6,519 nucleotides of DNA, taken from Lysobacteraceae bacterium (GTDB lineage Bacteria > Pseudomonadota > Gammaproteobacteria > Xanthomonadales > Xanthomonadaceae). The translations under genes were made by a program, and so were the position numbers. Location: the NCBI GenBank assembly GCA_003449515.1, contig DMHI01000016.1, forward strand, positions 1 through 6,519. Direction: 5' to 3'. The notes under the pieces are model-generated. The model was not told the DNA's origin, made no database searches, and saw only the letters and a list, made by a program, of their open reading frames with translations. How positions within the stretch are numbered: the stretch's first letter is position 1; each line of letters starts with the position of its first letter. Positions 1 through 6,519 of the stretch are shown in pieces.

Positions 1-818
1 GCCTCGGCATAGGTCATGCGCGGGAAGGGGTTGGCGAGCTCGATGCCACCGATCTCCTTCAGCACGCTGCGGATCATCCCTTCCACGAAATCCTGGATGT
101 GGCTTTCAGTGATGAAGGCGAACTCCATGTCGAGCTGGGTGAATTCCGGCTGGCGATCGGCGCGCAGGTCCTCGTCGCGGAAGCAGCGCGCGATCTGGTA
201 GTAGCGATCGAAGCCCGCCATCATCAGCAGCTGCTTGAACAGCTGCGGCGACTGTGGCAGCGCGAAGAACTCGCCCGGATGCACGCGGCTCGGCACCAGG
301 TAGTCGCGCGCGCCTTCCGGCGTGGCTTTGGTGAGGATCGGCGTCTCGATGTCCTGGAAGCCCTTGGCATCAAGGTAGCGACGCAGCGCCTGCACCAGCG
401 CCACGCGGGTGCGCATCGTGCGCTGCATCTCGGGGCGGCGCAGGTCGAGGTAGCGGTACTTGAGGCGCACGTCCTCGCCGGGCGATTCGTGCAGGTAGAA
501 GGGCAGCGTTTCCGCCTTGTTGAGCAGCTCGATGCGCTCGGCCACCACTTCGATGCGGCCGGTCTTCAGCTTGTCGTTGACGCTGTGGCGGGCGCGCACC
601 ACGCCGGTCACTTTCAGGCAGTCCTCGTAGCCCACCTGCGCGGCCGCGGCGTAGGCGGCGTCGTTCGGCTCGGCGACCACCTGCACGATGCCCGCGTGGT
701 CGCGCAGGTCGATGAAGCAGACGCCGCCGAGGTTGCGGGCAACGTCGGCCCAGCCGCAGAGGGTGACGGTCTGGCCGATCAGCGCTTCGCTGACGAGGCC
801 GCAGTAGTGGCTACGCAT
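1..818 (-). CDS. aspS: Aspartate--tRNA ligase (AspRS), N-terminal 272 residues, cut by the left window edge
   Basis: Class II aminoacyl-tRNA synthetase that charges tRNA(Asp) with aspartate in the cytosol, using ATP. The start MRSHYCGLVSEALIGQTVTL is the usual bacterial AspRS N-terminus. Residues about 1-105 form the anticodon-binding OB fold (LCGWADVARNLGGV at 20-33). The catalytic core follows: motif 1 region FQDIETPILTKATPEGARDY (154-173), the aspartate-binding loop QSPQLFKQ (189-196) and motif 2 FRDEDLRADRQPEFTQ (213-228). The rest of the core and motif 3 lie beyond the edge; full bacterial AspRS is about 590 residues. The start is supported by GGAG 5 nt before the ATG (minus strand 827-824). 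Leu30 sits where Pseudomonas aeruginosa non-discriminating AspRS has His31, which hints at a tRNA(Asp)-specific enzyme. Last gene of a probable yheS-fmdB-aspS run. Family is certain; the charging specificity is inference. Confidence 0.98.
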   Translation of the reverse strand, partial: MRSHYCGLVSEALIGQTVTLCGWADVARNLGGVCFIDLRDHAGIVQVVAEPNDAAYAAAAQVGYEDCLKVTGVVRARHSVNDKLKTGRIEVVAERIELLNKAETLPFYLHESPGEDVRLKYRYLDLRRPEMQRTMRTRVALVQALRRYLDAKGFQDIETPILTKATPEGARDYLVPSRVHPGEFFALPQSPQLFKQLLMMAGFDRYYQIARCFRDEDLRADRQPEFTQLDMEFAFITESHIQDFVEGMIRSVLKEIGGIELANPFPRMTYAE

Positions 819-823
819 GAAAA

Positions 824-838
824 CTCCAAGAAACTTGG
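824..838 (-). promoter_or_regulatory. aspS Shine-Dalgarno next to a small hairpin
   Basis: On the minus strand CCAAG-TTT-CTTGG (838 to 826) is a perfect 5-bp inverted repeat with a 3-nt loop. Its last two bases are the GG of the GGAG ribosome-binding site (827-824), 5 nt before the aspS ATG. The repeat is seen directly; that it hides the ribosome-binding site in the mRNA is inference, and a 5-bp stem would be only marginally stable. Confidence 0.45.
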
Positions 839-839
839 G

Positions 840-861
840 GCCGGCGCGCTGCCGCGCCGGC
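840..861 (-). other. GC-rich perfect hairpin between fmdB and aspS
   Basis: GCCGGCGCG, a 4-nt loop and CGCGCCGGC form a perfect 9-bp stem, 12 nt after the fmdB stop codon and immediately before the aspS ribosome-binding site. No run of T follows on the minus strand (next bases are CCCCAAGTTT), so it is not a typical intrinsic terminator. It may be a processing or stability hairpin, a weak attenuator, or the 3' end structure of fmdB. Confidence 0.55.
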
Positions 862-873
862 GAGCCGCCCATT

Positions 874-1230
874 CTAGCCGGTCGGCCCGGTGCCCCGCGG
901 CGACGAGGCGGGGCTGGCCGGGGCTGCGGCGGGCGATGCGCTGCCCGCCGAAGCACCACCGCCCGGCGATGCGCTGCCCGCTGAAGCACCGCCGCCCGGC
1001 GATGCGCCATCGCCCTTGTCGACGAGGTTGCGCTTCTTGTCGCCGTCCTTCTTGAAGTCGGTCTCGTACCAGCCACCGCCAGCGAGGCGGAACTGCGGAG
1101 CGGTCAATTGGCGGCCGATCGTGCCTTCCGCGCCGCAGGCCGGACAGGTCGTCGGGTCGGCATCGGAGAGCCGTTGCAGACGGTCGAAGTCGTGGCCGCA
1201 GGCCGAGCAGACGAAGGCGTAGATGGGCAT
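874..1230 (-). CDS. FmdB-family zinc-ribbon protein with a repetitive Gly/Ala/Ser/Pro tail (118 aa)
   Basis: Small cytosolic protein of the FmdB / putative regulatory zinc-ribbon family. It opens with MPIYAFVCSACGHDFDRLQR, the family's usual start, and has two CxxC knuckles (C8/C11 and C29/C32) that should bind one zinc ion. A conserved-looking FRLAGGGWYETDFK segment follows at 47-60. From about residue 69 the protein becomes a low-complexity tail carrying two copies of GGGASAGSASP. The biochemical role is unknown; the name comes from a regulator of formamidase/acetamidase genes in Methylophilus and should not be taken as function. No clear Shine-Dalgarno precedes the ATG, so the start rests on family similarity. 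The 73-nt gap from yheS holds only a weak inverted repeat (CGCTGC/GCAGCG, 1252-1265). In many proteobacteria a DUF502 membrane-protein gene lies between fmdB and aspS; none is present here. Confidence 0.92.
   Translation of the reverse strand: MPIYAFVCSACGHDFDRLQRLSDADPTTCPACGAEGTIGRQLTAPQFRLAGGGWYETDFKKDGDKKRNLVDKGDGASPGGGASAGSASPGGGASAGSASPAAAPASPASSPRGTGPTG
932..1007 (-). repeat. 33-bp tandem repeat (2.3 copies) inside the zinc-ribbon gene
   Basis: Two adjacent 33-bp units (932-964 and 965-997) differ at two positions (C/T and A/G), and a third partial unit starts at 998 and diverges after about 10 bases. The period is 11 codons, so copy changes keep the frame; the encoded unit is GGGASAGSASP. 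Typical of slippage-grown low-complexity protein tails. Confidence 0.9.
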
Positions 1231-1303
1231 GGGCGGTGGTCGGTGGCGGATCGCTGCGGGCAGCGGTGGGGGCGTCGGGGCGTCGATTCAAGCCGGAACG
1301 GGC

Positions 1304-3268
<1,965 letters not shown>

Positions 3269-3275
3269 GGCGCGC

Positions 3276-3304
3276 AGTCTACCGGAGGGTGGCGGCTCGC
3301 TCCG
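3276..3304 (-). promoter_or_regulatory. Tentative yheS promoter, possibly giving a leaderless mRNA
   Basis: On the minus strand TAGACT (3281-3276) matches four of six -10 consensus bases and ends 7 nt before the yheS ATG. A spacer of 17 nt would put CGGAGC (3304-3299) at -35, a poor match. If the box is real, transcription would start at or next to the ATG, consistent with the absence of a Shine-Dalgarno. Weak evidence. Confidence 0.22.
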
Positions 3305-3400
3305 GGGTGGTGCCGGTGTTCGCCGCGCTCGCGGGCGGGGGCTATGCGCATCCGGCATGAGGGCATGGGCAGCGGTCGGTTGCCATCACGCGTCATCCAC

Positions 3401-3430
3401 GCGACAAATGGATTGCTGCTTCCTTACTGT
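3401..3430 (+). promoter_or_regulatory. Tentative promoter of the TonB-dependent receptor gene
   Basis: GCGACA (3401-3406) resembles a -35 box in four of six positions; after an 18-nt spacer TACTGT (3425-3430) resembles a -10 box in three of six. Transcription would begin near 3437, giving a leader of about 28 nt that includes the ribosome-binding site. This is the locally AT-richer patch of the 196-nt divergent region. I see no Fur-type inverted repeat in 3269-3464. Confidence 0.3.
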
Positions 3431-3439
3431 CTGCTTCCT
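3416..3439 (+). repeat. 9-bp direct repeat bracketing the candidate -10 box
   Basis: CTGCTTCCT occurs at 3416-3424 and again at 3431-3439 with a 15-bp period. The six bases between the copies are exactly TACTGT, the tentative -10 box of the receptor gene. A direct repeat around a core promoter element could be a regulator site, or chance. Confidence 0.6.
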
Positions 3440-3453
3440 GAACAACCCTGCCC

Positions 3454-3457
3454 GGAG
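3454..3457 (+). promoter_or_regulatory. Shine-Dalgarno of the TonB-dependent receptor
   Basis: GGAG with a 7-nt spacer to the ATG at 3465. It selects this start over in-frame upstream starts as far as 2979, and the protein from here begins directly with a signal peptide. Confidence 0.75.
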
Positions 3458-3464
3458 CCCGCGC

Positions 3465-6116
3465 ATGACCCGCCCCGCCCTGCTCGCCCTCGCCATCACT
3501 TCCGCGCTTGCCGCCGGTGGTGTGCATGCCCAGCCCACCCCGGCGCCGACCACCCCGACCACGGCCGACGACGCCCGGGTCCTCGACGCCGTCGTTGTGA
3601 CCGGCACGCGCGTGGCCGGCCGCTCGGCAGCCGAAACCGTCGCCCCGGTCGATGCCATCAGCGTCGAGCAGCTCGCACGCAGCGGTTCGCCGGAGATCAA
3701 CCAGGCCCTGTCGGTCGCCCTGCCCTCCTTCAACTTCCCGCGTCCGGGCCTCGCCGACGGCACCGACACCGTGCGCCCGGCGGCGCTGCGCGGCCTCGCC
3801 CCGGACCAGACCCTCGTGCTGCTCAACGGCAAGCGCCGCCACTCGGCCGCGCTGGTCAACGTCAATGCCACCGTCGGCCGCGGCTCGTCGGCGGTCGATC
3901 TCAACACCATCCCCACCGCGGCGGTGCGCACCATCGAGGTGCTGCGCGATGGCGCCTCGGCGCAATACGGCTCCGACGCGATCGCCGGCGTGATCAACGT
4001 GCTCCTGCGCGCCGACCGCGACGGCGGCGGCGTGACCGTGACCTACGGCCGCCGCGAGTCGGAATACACCGTGCCGGTGACGCCCTTCTCGATCATCAGC
4101 GCCGCGACCGGCGTCGGTGGCGTTGGCGGTGTGCAGGCCGGTGCGCCGGCAACACCGAACTGGGCGCAGCCCACCGAAGTGACGCGCGACGTCTCCGACG
4201 GTGCGGTGCAGACCATTTCCGCCTGGAGGGGCCTGTCGCTCGGCGACTTCGGCTTTCTCACCGTCTCGGCCGAGCTGCGTGACCAGGAGCGCACCGAGCG
4301 CGACGGCTACGACAACCGCCAGCTCTACGCGCTCCTGCCGGGCAACCTCTACGACCCGCGCGAGGCGACCATCGACCGCTTCAACGCCTGGTACGGCGAG
4401 CCCGAGGTGCAGCAGAAAACCCTGTTCGCCAATGCCGGCATCGATCTTGCCGGCGGTGCCGAGCTCTACGGCTGGGCCAGCTGGCAGGACCGCGACGCGC
4501 GTTCGGCAGGCTTCTTCCGCTTTCCACGCGACACCCGCAACATCACCAGCATCTATCCCGATGGCTTCCTGCCGATCATCGCGCCGGAAGTGATCGACGC
4601 CAGCGCCGCCGGCGGCATCCGCTGGTCGTGGGGCGACTGGGCGATGGACAGCTCGATCGTCTGGGGCATGAACGAGATGGCGTTCACCATCGAGAATACG
4701 CTGAACCGCTCGATCGGCCCCAGCAGCCAGACCGTGTTCAATGCCGGCGGCTTCGACTACGCGCAGACGGTGTTCAACTTCGGTGGCACGCGCAGTGTCC
4801 CGAACGAGGTATTCGCCTCCGATGTCTTCCTGGCCGCGGGCCTCGAGGCGCGCACCGAGCGCTACCGCATCCACGCCGGTGAGCCGGACTCGTGGCGCAA
4901 TGGTGGCGCGCTGTTGCCCATCGGAACGGCCGGCTGCACCGCGCCCACCCCGGCGCAGGTGGCTGCTGGCGGGTGTGCAACGGCCCCCGGCGCGCAGGTG
5001 TTCCCGGGCTTCCGCCCGGCCAACGAGGTCGATGCCGACCGCAACGCCATCGGCCTCTACATCGACCTCGAGGCCAACGTGACCGAGCAGTGGCTGGCCT
5101 CCGCCGCACTGCGCGTCGAGAACTACTCCGACTTCGGCGAGAACGTCACCGGCAAGATCGCCAGCCGCTTCGAGGTCAACGATTCGTTCGCGGTCCGTGG
5201 TTCGATCCAGAACGGCTTCCGTGCGCCTTCGCCGCAGCAGCAGTTCTTCACTGCCGTCTCCACCAACTTCGTCGGCGGCGTGCCTTTTGAAATCCGCACG
5301 TTCCCGGTCGCCGATCCCACGGCGCAAGCCCTCGGCGCCCGCCCGCTCGAGGCGGAGAAGTCGGTCAACATCAGCCTCGGCACCGTCTTCACGTTCGGCA
5401 ATGCGTCGCTGACGATCGACGCCTACCGCATCGACATCGAAGACCGCATCGTGCTTTCGGAAAACCTCGGCACGATCGGTACGGCGGCCCAGCAGGCAAC
5501 GGTCCGCAACTTCCTCGTTGCTCGTGAGCCGGGACTCGGCGGTGGTCGTTTCTTCCTGAACGGTGTCGACACGGAAACGCAGGGCATCGACATCATCCTC
5601 ACCACGCCGTTCGAGACCGAGCGCGCGGGCCTGTTCGACCTGACGCTGTCAGCGAACTTCAACCAGACGGAGATCACCAGCCCGATCCTGATCGAACCGC
5701 TTGCGGGCTCAGAGCTTTTCGGCCGGGTCAACCGCCTGGTGTTCGAGGAGGGCTCGCCGAAGGACAAGTACATCGCCAGCCTCGACTGGTCGCTGGGCCG
5801 ACTCGGTGCCACCCTGCGCGCGACCCGCTATGGCGAAGTGCTGACGCCGGGCACGTCGCCGTCGCTCGACTTCGTGCTGTCGCCGAAGGTGCTGGTCGAT
5901 CTCGAGGGTCGCGTCACGCTGGCCGAGCAGTTCGAGCTGGCCATCGGTGCCGAGAACCTCACCGACGAGTACCCCGATCCGTTCCCCGTGGCCCTGCCAG
6001 CCAGCGGCTCGGTGTCGCGCACGCTCAACGGCACCGGCAACACGCCGTTCTCGAACTTCTCGCCCTTCGGTCGCTCGGGTCGCTTCATCTACGCCCGCCT
6101 GAGTTACAGCTTCTGA
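3465..6116 (+). CDS. TonB-dependent outer-membrane receptor, substrate unknown (883 aa)
   Basis: Outer-membrane active transporter powered by TonB-ExbB-ExbD. Residues 1-22 (MTRPALLALAITSALAAGGVHA) are a Sec signal peptide with likely cleavage before Gln23. A Pro/Thr-rich stretch leads to a TonB-box-like LDAVVVTGTR (40-49). The plug domain spans about 55-182, with LRGLAPDQTLVLLNGKRRH (108-126) and the hallmark VLRDGASAQYGSDAIAGVIN (159-178). The 22-strand barrel fills about 190-883. It includes NGFRAPSPQQQFF (583-595), GAENLTDEYPDPFPV (828-842), SNFSPFGRSGRF (863-874) and a final YARLSYSF, the aromatic end used by the BAM machinery. A probable extracellular loop holds the only two cysteines seen in the mature part (C491, C504), which could form a disulfide. 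There is no STN signalling domain and no adjacent sigma/anti-sigma pair, so it is not an FecA-type transducer. No importer or hydrolase gene is next to it; metal-siderophore, vitamin, carbohydrate or peptide substrates are all possible. Confidence 0.96.
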   Translation: MTRPALLALAITSALAAGGVHAQPTPAPTTPTTADDARVLDAVVVTGTRVAGRSAAETVAPVDAISVEQLARSGSPEINQALSVALPSFNFPRPGLADGTDTVRPAALRGLAPDQTLVLLNGKRRHSAALVNVNATVGRGSSAVDLNTIPTAAVRTIEVLRDGASAQYGSDAIAGVINVLLRADRDGGGVTVTYGRRESEYTVPVTPFSIISAATGVGGVGGVQAGAPATPNWAQPTEVTRDVSDGAVQTISAWRGLSLGDFGFLTVSAELRDQERTERDGYDNRQLYALLPGNLYDPREATIDRFNAWYGEPEVQQKTLFANAGIDLAGGAELYGWASWQDRDARSAGFFRFPRDTRNITSIYPDGFLPIIAPEVIDASAAGGIRWSWGDWAMDSSIVWGMNEMAFTIENTLNRSIGPSSQTVFNAGGFDYAQTVFNFGGTRSVPNEVFASDVFLAAGLEARTERYRIHAGEPDSWRNGGALLPIGTAGCTAPTPAQVAAGGCATAPGAQVFPGFRPANEVDADRNAIGLYIDLEANVTEQWLASAALRVENYSDFGENVTGKIASRFEVNDSFAVRGSIQNGFRAPSPQQQFFTAVSTNFVGGVPFEIRTFPVADPTAQALGARPLEAEKSVNISLGTVFTFGNASLTIDAYRIDIEDRIVLSENLGTIGTAAQQATVRNFLVAREPGLGGGRFFLNGVDTETQGIDIILTTPFETERAGLFDLTLSANFNQTEITSPILIEPLAGSELFGRVNRLVFEEGSPKDKYIASLDWSLGRLGATLRATRYGEVLTPGTSPSLDFVLSPKVLVDLEGRVTLAEQFELAIGAENLTDEYPDPFPVALPASGSVSRTLNGTGNTPFSNFSPFGRSGRFIYARLSYSF

Positions 6117-6123
6117 CAGCGAA

Positions 6124-6146
6124 CCGCCGGGCCGGACGCCCGGCGG
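6124..6146. terminator. GC hairpin between convergent genes, candidate bidirectional terminator
   Basis: CCGCCGGGC (6124-6132), a 5-nt loop and GCCCGGCGG (6138-6146) form a perfect 9-bp stem. It begins 7 nt after the receptor stop and ends 7 nt from the photolyase-homologue stop on the other strand, filling most of the 37-nt convergent gap. Neither side has a proper T-run, so Rho-independent termination would be weak; position and symmetry are the main support. Confidence 0.6.
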
Positions 6147-6153
6147 CGCGTAC

Positions 6154-6519
6154 TCAGTCGAACAGACGGCCCTGCGTCGCCGCGCGCGAGGCGGGAGGTC
6201 GGGTTTCCCGCCCCTTCTCGCGCGTCCCACCTCGTGGTCGCACCGGCCTCATGCGGCTGCCGTGCTTCACCAGCACGGCACGGGCCTGCTCGCGCATGCC
6301 CGGGTGCTCGCGCCACCACGCGGCCAGCTTCGCCTTCGCTTCGCGCGCGGCCTGCTCGTGGTCGCGGATCGGCTCGGGGTAATCGCGGCCGAGCACCACG
6401 CCATGCTTCGCGAGCTGCGCGGGCGGCAGCTGCCACGGACAGTGGATCCACGGCGCCGGCAGGGCCGCGAGTTCGGGCACCCAACGGCGCACGAAAGTGC
6501 CATCGGGGTCCTGGTCGAG
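6154..6519 (-). CDS. Cryptochrome/DNA photolyase family protein, C-terminal 121 residues, cut by the right window edge
   Basis: C-terminal end of a flavoprotein of the photolyase/cryptochrome family, which uses light captured by FAD to repair pyrimidine dimers or to signal. The visible part opens with LDQDPDGTFVRRWVPELAAL and continues PAPWIHCPW and LGRDYPEPI, the conserved end of the FAD-binding domain (compare E. coli PhrB GEFIRQWLPEL and DYPQPIVEH). A GTG at 6492 opens an apparent 112-codon ORF, but it encodes the internal Val of FVRRW and is not a start; the frame is open to the window edge. After about residue 60 comes a basic extension of about 60 residues with VLVKHGSRMRPVRPR (83-97), ending in TQGRLFD. 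The photolyase class and the catalytic tryptophans cannot be judged from this fragment. Transcribed convergently with the receptor; its promoter lies outside the window. Confidence 0.9.
   Translation of the reverse strand, partial: LDQDPDGTFVRRWVPELAALPAPWIHCPWQLPPAQLAKHGVVLGRDYPEPIRDHEQAAREAKAKLAAWWREHPGMREQARAVLVKHGSRMRPVRPRGGTREKGRETRPPASRAATQGRLFD

Noticed and set aside
932..1007. Short repeat cluster as a CRISPR array
   Set aside because: Units are contiguous with no spacers and keep the reading frame of the zinc-ribbon gene.
99..1055. Plus-strand open frame (318 codons) opposite aspS and fmdB
   Set aside because: Lies antisense to two well-supported genes; His/Ala/Arg-rich shadow translation.
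1252..1265. Inverted repeat CGCTGC/GCAGCG between yheS and fmdB as a terminator
   Set aside because: Stem of only 5-6 bp with a minimal loop and no T-run; not enough for a terminator call.
3344..3351. 8-bp palindrome ATGCGCAT in the divergent region
   Set aside because: Too short and isolated to call an operator; such palindromes are expected by chance.
3269..3358. 30-residue upstream extension of YheS
   Set aside because: Pro/Arg-rich, not part of the family; the ATG at 3268 gives the standard N-terminus.
3393..5327. Long minus-strand open frame (644 codons) opposite the receptor gene
   Set aside because: Mirror of the receptor's GC-rich third positions; composition is Ala/Arg/Gly/Val-biased with no domain, signal or ribosome-binding site.
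6490..6492. GTG as the start of a small 112-codon gene
   Set aside because: The codon is the internal Val of the conserved FVRRWVPEL motif and the frame stays open, with matching family sequence, to the window edge.

Overview
The window looks like ordinary chromosome of a high-G+C gammaproteobacterium, most likely of the Lysobacterales (Xanthomonadales). The grounds are strongly G/C-biased third codon positions, an aspartyl-tRNA synthetase N-terminus of the type I associate with xanthomonads (WADVARNLGGVCFIDLRD rather than the enterobacterial/pseudomonad WVNRRRD/WVHRRRD form), an FmdB-type zinc-ribbon gene next to aspS, and a large TonB-dependent receptor of a type common in that order. The placement is inference from remembered family features, not from a database search.

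Layout. Positions 1-3268 hold three genes, all on the minus strand and read right to left: an ABC-F ATPase of the YheS type (3268 to 1304), a small FmdB-type zinc-ribbon protein (1230 to 874) and the 5' part of aspS (818 to the left edge). The gaps are 73 and 55 nt and neither holds a convincing intrinsic terminator, so co-transcription is plausible. All three have a link to translation: ABC-F proteins act on ribosomes, AspRS charges tRNA(Asp), and FmdB-like genes are often neighbours of aspS. A 196-nt divergent intergenic region (3269-3464) separates this block from a plus-strand gene for an 883-residue TonB-dependent outer-membrane receptor (3465-6116). A 37-nt convergent gap with a 9-bp GC hairpin follows. 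The minus-strand 3' end of a cryptochrome/photolyase-family gene (6519 to 6154) then runs off the right edge.

Function. The left block is housekeeping translation. The receptor stands alone, with no TonB/ExbBD, ABC importer, sigma or anti-sigma gene in view, so its substrate cannot be read from context. The photolyase-family gene belongs to light-dependent flavoprotein DNA repair or signalling.

I found no mobile element, CRISPR array, RNA gene or clearly new system. The points worth a second look are small: a 40-bp perfect in-frame repeat inside the ABC-F gene, a 33-bp minisatellite in the zinc-ribbon tail, two stacked hairpins before aspS (one touching the Shine-Dalgarno), a direct repeat that exactly brackets a candidate -10 box of the receptor gene, a possible leaderless start for the ABC-F gene, and a clamp-binding-like C-terminus on the photolyase homologue.
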